NCBI RefSeq assembly: GCF_900078705.1
Contig: NZ_FKIF01000010.1
Coordinates: forward strand, 620,001 to 684,000
From: Bordetella ansorpii
Lineage (GTDB): Bacteria > Pseudomonadota > Gammaproteobacteria > Burkholderiales > Burkholderiaceae_B
DNA length: 64,000 bases
Reading direction: 5' to 3'
The position numbers and the translations under genes were made by a program. The notes beneath the pieces were generated by a model. It searched no databases. It was not told the DNA's origin and was given only the letters and a program-made list of their open reading frames with translations. Positions 37,865 to 46,769 of this stretch are shown piece after piece; positions within the stretch are counted from its first letter, which is position 1, and each line of letters begins with the position of its first letter.

Positions 37865-38845
37865 ATGAAGAACGTACTTGTCACAGGGGCCGACGGTTTC
37901 ATCGGATCGCATCTCACCGAGATGCTTGTCAAGGAAGGATGCAATGTCAAGGCCCTGTCTCAATACAACTCGTTCAATAACTGGGGCTGGCTTGAAGATG
38001 TGGATTGCAAGGGCCAGATTGAGGTCCTGACTGGGGATGTGAGGGATCCGCACTATTGCAAGCACATCATGCAGGGCGTGGACACGGTCTTTCACTTGGC
38101 CGCACTGATCGCAATTCCGTATTCATACGTGGCGCCAGACAGCTATGTCGATACGAACGTCAAGGGTACGTTGAATATCTGTCAGGCCGCGAAGGAGTTG
38201 GGCGTGTCGCGCGTCGTCCATACCTCGACCAGCGAGGTCTACGGGACGGCGCAATACGTGCCCATCGACGAGAAACATCCGCTGCAACCGCAGTCGCCTT
38301 ATAGCGCCTCGAAGATCGGTGCCGACGCCATGGCGATGAGCTTTTACAACGCCTTCGACCTGCCGCTTGTGGTGGCCCGCCCGTTCAATACCTACGGCCC
38401 CCGTCAGTCGGCCCGCGCAGTGATCCCGACGATCATCAGCCAGATCGCCAGCGGCGTACCCCAGATCAAACTGGGCGATGTGTCGCCCACACGCGACTTC
38501 AACTACGTGCTGGATACCTGCCGCGGCTTCATCGCGCTAGCCCGCTGCGATGCTGCCATCGGCAAAACCGTCAACATTGGCTCGAACTTCGAGATATCCG
38601 TGGGCGATACGCTCTCACTCATCCGCGAGTTGATGAACAGCGACGTCGAGTTCATTACCGACGGCCAACGGCTGCGTCCCGGCAAGTCCGAGGTGTTCCG
38701 TCTCTGGTGCGACAACACCCTGATCAATGAGCTGACGGGCTTCAAGCCGCAATTCTCGATCCGTGACGGTCTGCAGGCCACCATCGACTGGTTCACGCAG
38801 CCTGCCAACCTGGCGAAATACAAGGCCGACATCTATAACGTTTGA
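37865..38845 (+). CDS. legB: LegB-type nucleotide-GlcNAc 4,6-dehydratase
   Basis: First enzyme of legionaminic-acid synthesis, a 326-residue extended SDR that makes the 4-keto-6-deoxy sugar from (GDP-)GlcNAc. It matches Campylobacter LegB along its length as I recall it: MKNVLVTGADGFIGSHL, LSQYNSFNNWGWLE, LIAIPYSYVAPDSYVDTNVKGTLN, EVYGTAQYVPIDEKHPLQPQSPYSASK (Tyr146, Lys150) and the C-terminal KYKADIYNV. It opens a tight row of seven Leg-pathway genes with small gaps or overlaps. Confidence 0.93.
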   Translation: MKNVLVTGADGFIGSHLTEMLVKEGCNVKALSQYNSFNNWGWLEDVDCKGQIEVLTGDVRDPHYCKHIMQGVDTVFHLAALIAIPYSYVAPDSYVDTNVKGTLNICQAAKELGVSRVVHTSTSEVYGTAQYVPIDEKHPLQPQSPYSASKIGADAMAMSFYNAFDLPLVVARPFNTYGPRQSARAVIPTIISQIASGVPQIKLGDVSPTRDFNYVLDTCRGFIALARCDAAIGKTVNIGSNFEISVGDTLSLIRELMNSDVEFITDGQRLRPGKSEVFRLWCDNTLINELTGFKPQFSIRDGLQATIDWFTQPANLAKYKADIYNV

Positions 38846-38852
38846 GGCCATC

Positions 38853-39998
38853 ATGATCAACGACATCGTTTCGTTCGTGCGCCAGAAATATCGTACGAAC
38901 CAGTTCATTCCGCTGCATGCGCCTGTCTTCGGTGGTAACGAGAAGGCCTACGTAACCGACACGATCGATTCTACGTTCGTGTCCAGCGTCGGCGCCTATG
39001 TGGACCGCTTCGAGAACGAAATGGCGGCCTACACCGGCTCGCCGCGCGCGGTTGCAACGATGAATGGCACTGCGGCGCTGCACATTGCCTTGAAGCTGGC
39101 CGGCGTCGAGCCGGGTGATTTTGTCATCACCCAGCCGCTGACATTCGTGGCCACCTGCAACGCAATCTCATACTGCGGGGCCAAGCCGATCTTCATCGAT
39201 GTCGACCGCGACACCATGGGCCTGTCACCGCAAGCCGTCCAGACCTGGCTGCAGGAGCATGCCGAATTGGACGAAGCGGGGCGATGCCGTTTGAGCGATG
39301 GAGGAGGGCTGGTCAAGGCCTGCCTGCCGATGCACACCTTTGGGCACCCCGTACGCATGGATGAATTGGTATCCATATGTAATCAGTGGGGTGTGCCAGT
39401 CGTCGAGGATGCTGCGGAGTCGCTCGGCAGCCTGTACAAAGGCAAACATACCGGCACCTTGGGCAAGCTGGGTACCCTGAGTTTTAATGGCAACAAGATC
39501 CTGACCACCGGGGGCGGCGGCATGATCCTGACCGACGAGGCGCTCGGCACCCGAGCGAAGTACATCACCACCACCGCCAAGCAGCCGCATCCGTACAATT
39601 TCGTGCATGACGAGCTGGGGTTCAATTACCGGCTGCCTAACCTGAATGCCGCGCTGGGGTGCGCGCAGCTCGAGCGCCTGGATGCTTTCATCGCTTTCAA
39701 GCGGCAGTTGGCGTCCGAGTACCAAGCCCTGCTGTCGGGCAGTGAGTACCAGTTCGTGACTGAGCCGGCCGGATGCCAATCCAATTACTGGCTCAATGCC
39801 GTGATCTGCGAAGATCACGCGGCGCGTGAGCATCTGCTGCAAGGCACGAACGGCGCTGGCGTCATGACCCGCCCGATCTGGGCCCTGATGAGCGAACTGC
39901 CAATGTATCGCGATTGCCGGCAGGGTGACATTTCCAATGCTCGTTGGTTCGAACAGCGTGTAGTCAACTTGCCCAGCAGCTATATGGTTGCGTCTTGA
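38853..39998 (+). CDS. legC: LegC-type PLP aminotransferase
   Basis: A 381-residue DegT/DnrJ/EryC1 sugar aminotransferase that aminates the 4-keto product of LegB. The PLP lysine is Lys215 (LSFNGNKILTTGGGG), with VVEDAAESLGS as cofactor-binding segment. The opening FIPLHAPVFGGNEKAYV and SVGAYVDRFE fits LegC. ATG 38853 is chosen because the upstream frame lies inside legB. It is 7 nt after legB. Confidence 0.92.
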   Translation: MINDIVSFVRQKYRTNQFIPLHAPVFGGNEKAYVTDTIDSTFVSSVGAYVDRFENEMAAYTGSPRAVATMNGTAALHIALKLAGVEPGDFVITQPLTFVATCNAISYCGAKPIFIDVDRDTMGLSPQAVQTWLQEHAELDEAGRCRLSDGGGLVKACLPMHTFGHPVRMDELVSICNQWGVPVVEDAAESLGSLYKGKHTGTLGKLGTLSFNGNKILTTGGGGMILTDEALGTRAKYITTTAKQPHPYNFVHDELGFNYRLPNLNAALGCAQLERLDAFIAFKRQLASEYQALLSGSEYQFVTEPAGCQSNYWLNAVICEDHAAREHLLQGTNGAGVMTRPIWALMSELPMYRDCRQGDISNARWFEQRVVNLPSSYMVAS

Positions 39999-40000
39999 AC

Positions 40001-40639
40001 ATGTCTAAGGTGGGGATTTTCGGTTGTTCAGGCATGGCCCGGGAAGTCGGAGACATAGCCCGGGACCAAGGACTTTCTCCCGTTTACGTCGTGAGGGATC
40101 TTGCTGAAGCAGGCTACCTAAACGAGGGCATAGAGTACATGCTTGAAAGCGACGTATTGAAACATGCCGCTAGCATGGAGTTTTTGATAGGAATCGGTGA
40201 TAGCGCGATACGTAAGAAAGTTTACGACCGGTTTGCGGGTCAACTGCGCTTTCGCAATCTCGTTCATTCACAGTCGTCATTTGGCTGGCGGCAGCGCGAA
40301 CTTCTGGAACAAGCTATTGGCGTGGTGGTTTGCGCTGGAGTACGAATGACCAGCCGGATCGTCGTAGGCAATTTCACGTTGTTCAATGTCAATGCCACCG
40401 TTAGTCACGATTGCGTCATCGAAGACTTTGCAGTGGTTTCGCCCGGAGTGAACATTTCGGGAAACGTGCATGTGCAACAAGGTGCCTGGATAGGAATCGG
40501 CGCTAGCGTCAAGCAGGGAACGCCTGAGCGCAAGCTAATCATAGGCGCCGGTGCGGTTGTCGGCGCTGGTGCTGTCGTGATAAGAGACTGCGAACCAAAT
40601 GGAACCTATATAGGCATACCTGCCAAGAGGATTAAATGA
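40001..40639 (+). CDS. legH: NeuD/PglD-family acyltransferase, likely LegH
   Basis: A 212-residue acetyltransferase with an N-terminal Rossmann-like sugar-binding part (MSKVGIFGCSGMAREVGDIA) and a left-handed beta-helix of hexapeptide repeats (about 100-205) ending GTYIGIPAKRIK. The catalytic His lies in NATVSHDCVIEDFAVVSPGVNISG. By position between LegC and LegI it would N-acetylate the 4-amino sugar; NeuD-type O-acetylation is an alternative. The gene is visibly less GC-rich than its neighbours. Its TGA overlaps the next ATG. Confidence 0.82.
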   Translation: MSKVGIFGCSGMAREVGDIARDQGLSPVYVVRDLAEAGYLNEGIEYMLESDVLKHAASMEFLIGIGDSAIRKKVYDRFAGQLRFRNLVHSQSSFGWRQRELLEQAIGVVVCAGVRMTSRIVVGNFTLFNVNATVSHDCVIEDFAVVSPGVNISGNVHVQQGAWIGIGASVKQGTPERKLIIGAGAVVGAGAVVIRDCEPNGTYIGIPAKRIK

Positions 40640-41637
40640 GCGTATTGATCATTGCCGAGGCCGGCGTCAATCACAACGGCGATATTGAATTAGCCAAGCG
40701 GCTGATTCGGGAGGCCGCCAGGGCAGGTGCGGATATCGTCAAATTCCAGTCCTTTACCGCCTCCAAGATTGTCTCCAAATCGGCGCCGAAGGCTAGCTAT
40801 CAAAACGCGACTACCGATCCGGGGGAGTCCCAATTAGAGATGGTCCGCAAGCTAGAGCTTTCACATGCGGACCATCTGGTGCTGATCAAGGAGTGCGAGA
40901 AGCAAGGCATCCAGTTTTTCTCCACGGCTTTCGATTTCGATAGCTTCGACATGCTGGTCGATCTGGGCTTGCGCATGATCAAGGTTCCTTCGGGCGAGCT
41001 TACCAATTTGCCATTGCTGCGACATATATCACGCCACGGTTTCCCGCTGATCCTCTCCACGGGCATGGCTACTATTGGCGAGATCGACTCGGCATTGGAA
41101 GTCATCGAGCAGGCGGGCACACCGCGTTCGCAAGTCACCATCCTGCATTGCACGACCGAATATCCGGCGCCGATGGCGGACGTGAATCTACGCGCCATGG
41201 ACACGCTGCGGTCGGCATTCGGCACGCCGGTAGGCTATTCGGATCACACGGAAGGCATCGAGATCCCCATCGCGGCCGTGGCGCGCGGCGCCACGCTGAT
41301 CGAAAAGCACTTCACGCTGTCGCGCACCATGCCCGGTCCGGATCACCGCGCCAGCCTCGAGCCTCAGGAACTGGCCGCCATGGTGCGGGGCATCCGCAAT
41401 GTCGAACAAGCACTGGGCGATGGCCTGAAGCGCCCCAGTCCCAGCGAGCTCAAGAACAAGGCGATCGCCCGCAAGTCCATCGTGGCCGGCCGTCCCATCG
41501 CTGCAGGCGAGGTGTTCACCGAGGATAGCCTGAGCACCAAGCGCCCTGGCACGGGTATCTCGCCCATGCGCTGGGACGACGTGATCGGGCGTACGGCGCG
41601 CCGCGATTTCGCCGAGGACGAGTTGATCGAGCTATGA
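40636..41637 (+). CDS. legI: Legionaminic acid synthase (NeuB family)
   Basis: A 333-residue NeuB-family synthase that condenses the hexose with phosphoenolpyruvate. Barrel motifs: LIIAEAGVNHNGD, ADIVKFQSF, IKVPSGELTNLPLL, PLILSTGMAT, ILHCTTEYPAP and GYSDHTEGIEI. The C-terminal antifreeze-like SAF domain follows (KSIVAGRPIAAGEVFTEDSL, KRPGTGISP). It is clearly distinct from the second NeuB at 50073, which is of meningococcal type. ATGA overlap at both ends shows translational coupling. Confidence 0.92.
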   Translation: MSVLIIAEAGVNHNGDIELAKRLIREAARAGADIVKFQSFTASKIVSKSAPKASYQNATTDPGESQLEMVRKLELSHADHLVLIKECEKQGIQFFSTAFDFDSFDMLVDLGLRMIKVPSGELTNLPLLRHISRHGFPLILSTGMATIGEIDSALEVIEQAGTPRSQVTILHCTTEYPAPMADVNLRAMDTLRSAFGTPVGYSDHTEGIEIPIAAVARGATLIEKHFTLSRTMPGPDHRASLEPQELAAMVRGIRNVEQALGDGLKRPSPSELKNKAIARKSIVAGRPIAAGEVFTEDSLSTKRPGTGISPMRWDDVIGRTARRDFAEDELIEL

Positions 41638-42797
41638 ACCGCCGTATTTGCGTCGTGACGGGAACGCGGGCCGAGTACGGCCTGCTGAAATGGCTCATGC
41701 ACGAACTCAAGGCCGATTCTTCCGTCCAGTTGCAGGTGTTGGCGACGGGTGCGCATCTGGCGCCCGAGTTCGGCTACACCTATCGCGAAATCGAGGCCGA
41801 TGGCTTCGTCATCGACCGCAAGGTCGAAATGCTGCTCAGTTCGGACACGCCGTCTGCCATCAGCCGCTCGATGGCGCTGGGCCTGATCGGCTATGCCGAT
41901 GCCTTCGAGCAGTTGCGGCCGGATGTGGTCGTTATCCTGGGTGACCGCTACGAGATGCTCTCGGTGGCCGCCGCGGCCATGGTGGCGCGCATTCCTATCG
42001 CGCACCTGCATGGCGGTGAAACCACCGAAGGCGCGTTCGACGAGGCGATCCGGCACTGCATTACAAAGATGTCGCAGTTGCACTTCACGGGTGCGCCGGA
42101 GTACCGTAATCGCGTCTTGCAACTTGGCGAGGCTCCCGAGCGCGTCTTCATGTTCGGCGGACTCGGAGTCGATGCGATCAAGCGTGTCTCGCTGATGCCG
42201 CGAGGCGAACTGGAGCAGTCCCTGGGCTTGGTCTTTCGCCGCCGAAACTTGTTGGTGACCTTCCATCCCGTCACCCTGGACTCGCTCAGTTCCGATCATC
42301 AGATGCAGGAGATGCTCGCCGCGTTGGAGAGCCTGGATGATACGACCATCATATTCACCATGCCGAATGCCGATACGGGTGGTCGCGGCTTGGCCAAGTT
42401 GGTGGAGGATTTCGCACGCCAGCAGCCCAACGTCCACGTGTACGCCTCCTTGGGGCAGCGGCGCTACCTGTCGTGCATGCAGTTCGTCGACGCTGTGGTC
42501 GGCAACTCTTCCAGCGGCATTGCCGAAGCCCCCAGTTTCGGCATCGGCACCATCAACATCGGTTCCAGACAGAAAGGGAGGCTTTCCGCCTGCAGCGTCA
42601 TCGATTGCGATCCTACCCGGACATCAATCCGTATAGCTATCGAACGCCTGTATTCGCCAGCATTTCAGGAGCTTCTCGGCCTTGCGGTCAATCCGTATGG
42701 GGACGGAGGCGCAAGCCAGCGCATCGCCAAGGTCCTGGCCAACCATCCGCTGGATGGACTGACGATGAAGGCGTTTCACGATATCCAGTTTTCATAG
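41634..42797 (+). CDS. legG: Hydrolysing NDP-sugar 2-epimerase (LegG/NeuC type)
   Basis: A 387-residue GT-B-fold epimerase that inverts C2 and releases NDP to give the free N-acylmannosamine analogue. Motifs: CVVTGTRAEYGLLKWL, VVILGDRYEMLS, IAHLHGGETTEGAFDEAIRH, TFHPVTL, FTMPNADTGGRG and VGNSSSGIAEAPSFGIGTINIGSRQ. Its place next to legI and ptmE suggests action on the diamino sugar (LegG). It is well diverged from the second NeuC at 48284. Confidence 0.9.
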   Translation: MNRRICVVTGTRAEYGLLKWLMHELKADSSVQLQVLATGAHLAPEFGYTYREIEADGFVIDRKVEMLLSSDTPSAISRSMALGLIGYADAFEQLRPDVVVILGDRYEMLSVAAAAMVARIPIAHLHGGETTEGAFDEAIRHCITKMSQLHFTGAPEYRNRVLQLGEAPERVFMFGGLGVDAIKRVSLMPRGELEQSLGLVFRRRNLLVTFHPVTLDSLSSDHQMQEMLAALESLDDTTIIFTMPNADTGGRGLAKLVEDFARQQPNVHVYASLGQRRYLSCMQFVDAVVGNSSSGIAEAPSFGIGTINIGSRQKGRLSACSVIDCDPTRTSIRIAIERLYSPAFQELLGLAVNPYGDGGASQRIAKVLANHPLDGLTMKAFHDIQFS

Positions 42798-42810
42798 GCA
42801 TGAACAGAAA

Positions 42811-43863
42811 ATGAAGAAATGGCAGTCTTGCGTGGTCGCCATGGACGCGACGCTTGGGCAGGCGATTTCCATCATCGACAAGTCGGGGCTACAAATCGGA
42901 TTGGTCGTGGACGCCGAAGGCCGGCTGCACGGCGTGGTGACCGATGGCGATGTTCGACGCGCGCTGTTGCGCCGCGATTCGCTGGATGTTCCCGTTGAAC
43001 ACGTCATGGGCAAGACGCCGCGTGTCGCCACGCCTGACTGGGGCCACGAGCGACTTCGCAAAGTCATGGAGGAATTCAGGATCTCGCAGATCCCGTTGGT
43101 CGACCATGACGGCAAACTGATCGGCCTGAAGACGCTGCACGATCTGCTCGGTCGGGAACACGTCGGTAATCCTGTTTTTCTGATGGCGGGCGGCTTCGGC
43201 AAGCGCCCGCGCCCTCTGACCAGCGATTGTCCCAAGCCGCTGCTGAAAGTCGGCGACAAGCCGATCCTCGAGATCATCCTGGACAGCTTCATCGAGGCGG
43301 GCTTCCGGCGTTACTACATTTCCACGCACTATCTGCCAGAGATGATCCAGGCCCACTTCGGTGATGGTTCGAAGTGGGGGGTGGACATCACTTACGTGCA
43401 CGAGGAGGTGCCTCTGGGCACGGGCGGGGCGCTGGGCTTGTTGCCGCATGACGAGATCAACCTGCCGATGATCATGATGAACGGCGACCTGCTGTCCAAC
43501 CTGAACTTCCGCGGCCTGTTGGATTTCCATACAGCCCACGGCTGCGTGGCCACGATGTGCGTGCGCGAATACGAACATCAGATCCCCTATGGCGTGATCG
43601 AGAGCGAGGGGCATTTGATTCGTTCCATGGTCGAGAAGCCCGTCCAGAAGGTGTTCGTCAACGCTGGGGTGTACGCGCTGTCGCCCGAACTCGTGCGCAG
43701 TGTCAAGCCAGGCACCCAGATCGACATGCCAACTCTGCTGGAACAGTTCATCCACCAAGGCTCCGAGGTTGCGTCGTTCCCGGTGCATGAGTACTGGCTG
43801 GACATCGGTCGCATGGAGGATTTCAAGCGAGCGCAGTCCGAGTTCGGGAGCCTGCTCAAATGA
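42811..43863 (+). CDS. ptmE: PtmE-like nucleotidyltransferase with CBS pair
   Basis: A 350-residue protein with two CBS domains (1-115: GLQIGLVVDAEGRLHGVVTDGDVRRALL; ISQIPLVDHDGKLIGL) followed by a nucleotidyltransferase (120-350: VFLMAGGFGKRPRPLTSDCPKPLLKVGDKPILE, MNGDLL, GVYALSPE). This CBS+NTase form is that of Campylobacter PtmE, which makes GDP-glucosamine for the Leg pathway. It implies GDP-linked rather than UDP-linked precursors. Partner genes PtmF, PtmA and GlmU-like are not seen here. Confidence 0.88.
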   Translation: MKKWQSCVVAMDATLGQAISIIDKSGLQIGLVVDAEGRLHGVVTDGDVRRALLRRDSLDVPVEHVMGKTPRVATPDWGHERLRKVMEEFRISQIPLVDHDGKLIGLKTLHDLLGREHVGNPVFLMAGGFGKRPRPLTSDCPKPLLKVGDKPILEIILDSFIEAGFRRYYISTHYLPEMIQAHFGDGSKWGVDITYVHEEVPLGTGGALGLLPHDEINLPMIMMNGDLLSNLNFRGLLDFHTAHGCVATMCVREYEHQIPYGVIESEGHLIRSMVEKPVQKVFVNAGVYALSPELVRSVKPGTQIDMPTLLEQFIHQGSEVASFPVHEYWLDIGRMEDFKRAQSEFGSLLK

Positions 43864-44576
43864 GAAACGTGCTCGCACTGGTGCCCGCGCGGGGCGGGTC
43901 CAGGCGCGTGCCGCGCAAGAATGTACTGCCTCTGGGTGGTTTGCCGTTGATTGGTTGGTCGATCAGGGCGGCGTTGCGCAGCGGGATATGCAAAGAAGTG
44001 CGAGTGTCCACCGACGATGCCGAGATTGCCGAGGTGGCCCGTTCGCTAGGTGCGTCCGTGCCTACGATGCGTCCAGCGGAACTGGCGACCGACTTGGCGG
44101 GCAGCGTCGAGGTCGCCTTGCATGAACTCGCGCTGTTCGAGGCGGAACACGGACCCGCCGACGGTTTGCTGCTGCTGCAACCGACCTCGCCGTTCCGAGG
44201 CCCGGACGCCATCTCACAGGCCTGGGCGCTGTTCCGCTCGCATGGCGGCACTCGGCCAGTGGTCAGTGTATCGCCCGCCGCATCGCACCCGGCCTGGACA
44301 TTCCGCATGGCTGACGAGGGCATGAGCCCGGTACTCGGCTGGGATGCGCTGGCCGTTCGTAGCCAGGATTTGGAGGCCATGTGGACCCTGAATGGCTCGT
44401 TGTACCTTATATCGCCGGACAGGCTGCGCAGAGATCGCCGTTTCCTTACCCAGGACGTCCTGCCGTTCCCGATGACGGCAGTGGCCGAGGGCGTGGACAT
44501 CGACACTTGGCTGGATTGGCATTTCGCCGAAAGCGTGTTGGCCATGGAGTCGATCACGCCACCGTTGCCGGTCTGA
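43860..44576 (+). CDS. legF: CMP-nonulosonate cytidylyltransferase (LegF-like)
   Basis: A 238-residue CMP-sugar synthetase. The CTP-binding loop is LVPARGGSRRVPRKNVLPLGGLPLIGWSI; further motifs are STDDAEIAEVARSLGA, LLLQPTSPFRGPDAI and NGSLYLISPDRL. It activates the product of LegI as the CMP donor. The ATGA overlap with ptmE and its place at the end of the block support LegF. Substrate choice between Leg and Neu cannot be proved from sequence. Confidence 0.88.
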   Translation: MRNVLALVPARGGSRRVPRKNVLPLGGLPLIGWSIRAALRSGICKEVRVSTDDAEIAEVARSLGASVPTMRPAELATDLAGSVEVALHELALFEAEHGPADGLLLLQPTSPFRGPDAISQAWALFRSHGGTRPVVSVSPAASHPAWTFRMADEGMSPVLGWDALAVRSQDLEAMWTLNGSLYLISPDRLRRDRRFLTQDVLPFPMTAVAEGVDIDTWLDWHFAESVLAMESITPPLPV

Positions 44577-44588
44577 TGTCCCCGTTTC

Positions 44589-46696
44589 GTGGCCCTGACT
44601 GGGTATGCCTGGCGGGACCTTTCACTTCTTGCTCGATTGGCTGACGTGCCTACAGACATTCAAAGGCAGGCAGCGGATTCCGTGGAGGATGCGCGGAAGC
44701 CGCGCCTCATCGTGTTGTCGGCGGGCGTGCGTCGTATTCCCTCGCTTGACGCGCTGGTGCCTGATTTCCTGATCCAGCGAGGCAGGCCGGTGCGCGTGCG
44801 CGAGACCGACCGAGTGCTGGCGTGGGGCCTGCGGCCCAGTGCCTTGCGTGCGCGACACTATGCCGAGCGCCGCGGGCTGAGTGTGTGTCATGTCGAGGAT
44901 GGTTTTCTCCGATCGGTAAAGCCGGGGCAGGGCGAGCCGCCGTTGTCGGTGGTACTGGACGACCAGGGCCTCTACCTGGATGCTTCGCGTCCTTCTCGGC
45001 TCGAATCGCTGATCGCCGCGCCCGCAAACTGGTCGTCGGCACACGAGGCGCGTGCCGAGGCGCTGATGGCCGCTTGGCGCGCAGGCAGGGTTTCGAAGTA
45101 CAACCACGCCCGCGACTGGTCGCCGCCGGATGACAGCGATTTCGTGCTCGTGGCCGACCAGACCTATGGCGACGCGTCCATTTCCTGCGGCGCCGCCGAT
45201 ACAGGCAGTTTCACGCGCGCGCTGCGGGCCGCCCTGGACGAGCACCCTGATTGCACCGTGGTGGTCAAGGTTCATCCCGACGTAGTGGCGGGTCGTAAGA
45301 AGGGCCATTTCGATCTGGCCAGCCTGTGCCGCATGCCGCGAGTGCGGGTCGTGGCCAATGACGCGCACCCTGCCGGCATGCTGGCGCGCGCGCGCGCGCG
45401 GTATACACCGTCACGTCCCAATTGGGTTTCGAGGCGTTGATCTGGGGGCGGCCCGTGCGCACGTTCGGCATGCCATTTTATGCTGGCTGGGGGTTGACTC
45501 AGGACGACGCAGCGCCTACGGGCCGGCGCGTACCCGTGCCGTTGCCGCGCCTCGTGCACGCCGCGCTGATCGACTACAGCCGCTACGTGCACCCCGAGAC
45601 AGGGCAGGCGTGCCAGGTCGAGGCCGTGATCGCGTGGCTCAGCCTGCAGCGTAGGATGCGTGGTCGCTATCCTTCGCAACTGTGCGCGGCCGGCTTCTCT
45701 GGGTGGAAAAAGCCGTTCGTGCGCGAGTTCTTCAGGGGCAGCCACGTCGCTTTCGTCAAAGAGCCACGCCAGGTTCCGGCGGATGCCGTGGCGGTCGCCG
45801 TGTGGGGCCGCAAGCACGATGATGCATTGACGACCTCCGCGCCGGTGATTCGCCTGGAGGACGGTTTTCTGCGCTCGGTCGGTCTGGGGGCCAGTCTGAT
45901 CCGCCCGTTGTCCTGGGTGCAGGACGAAATTGGCATCTACTATGACGCGATGCGACCCTCCCAACTCGAACGATTGCTGGCGACGGCGGAGTTTCCCGAG
46001 GAGTTGCTCCAGCGCGCGGCCGGATTGCGTACTCAGCTTTGCCTGGCAGGCATCACCAAGTACAACCTGGCGGGCGGCGCCATCTGGCGACGGCCCGAGA
46101 ACGGACGAAGAGTGGTCCTGGTGCCGGGCCAGGTCGAGACGGATGCCTCCATCCAGTATGGTGCAAGCGGCATCCGCGGCAATGTCGCGCTGCTGCAGGC
46201 CGTGCGGCAGGCGTGCCCCGACGCCTGGGTGCTCTACAAACCCCATCCCGACGTGGTTGCCCGGCTGCGCAAGGCCGGGGAGAACGAGGCCGATGCCGGG
46301 CGATGGTGCGACGAGATCATCGGCGATGTGCCGTTGCCTGATTTGCTGGCGCAGGTCGAGGAAGTGCACGTGCTGACTTCCTTGATGGGATTCGAGGCAC
46401 TGCTGCGCGGTGTGCCGGTCGTGACGTACGGCCAGCCTTTCTATGCAGGGTGGGGCCTGACGCGTGATAACGGCCTGCAAGACCGGGTGAAGGCGCGCCG
46501 CACGCGCAGGCTGTCGCTGGATGAGCTGGTGGCGGCTACGCTTTTGCTTTACCCCACCTACGTCAGCCGCGTCACCGGTCAGTACACCACGCCCGAGCGG
46601 GCGTTGCAGGAACTTCTCGAGTGGCGCGCCGAGCGCCGGAACCGAACCCATGCGCTCTGCATGAAGTGGATTGCCTGGTTGTTCCGGAAACCATGA
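44589..46696 (+). pseudogene. kpsC: Capsule Kdo transferase KpsC, frameshifted
   Basis: KpsC is a dual Kdo transferase that builds the poly-Kdo linker on the lipid of group 2 capsules. The 5' frame (to stop 45440) covers most of the first domain (SAGVRRIPSLDALVPDFL, HVEDGFLRSV, LYLDASRPSRLESLI, VVKVHPDVVAGRKKG). The second frame (to 46696) resumes at QLGFEALIWGRPVRTFGMPFYAGWGLT and holds the second domain (VIRLEDGFLRSVGLGAS, VLVPGQVETDASIQYG, YKPHPDVVAR, GFEALLRGVPVVTYGQPFYAGWGL). They join at a (CG)8 run at 45385-45400; removing one CG restores 701 residues, near E. coli KpsC length. As written, no full KpsC is made. The GTG at 44589 is a tentative start. Confidence 0.9.
45385..45400 (+). 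repeat. (CG)8 dinucleotide tract at kpsC frameshift
   Basis: Eight CG units sit exactly where kpsC changes frame. Seven units give A-R-A-R-A-V-Y-T-V-T-S-Q-L-G-F, the expected KpsC sequence; eight shift it to a stop 38 bp on (45438-45440). It is the longest CG run I noticed in the window. Confidence 0.9.
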
Positions 46697-46769
46697 GGTA
46701 CTTGGGCGGTTGGCCGCGCATGCCATGCCACACGGCTGAACGTTTGAATCAGGAGATGAAGCGAGACTT

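Noticed and set aside
45385-45400. Alternating CG tracts as deliberate Z-DNA regulatory elements
   Set aside because: They lie inside coding sequence at frameshift points; slippage explains them better and nothing supports a Z-DNA role.
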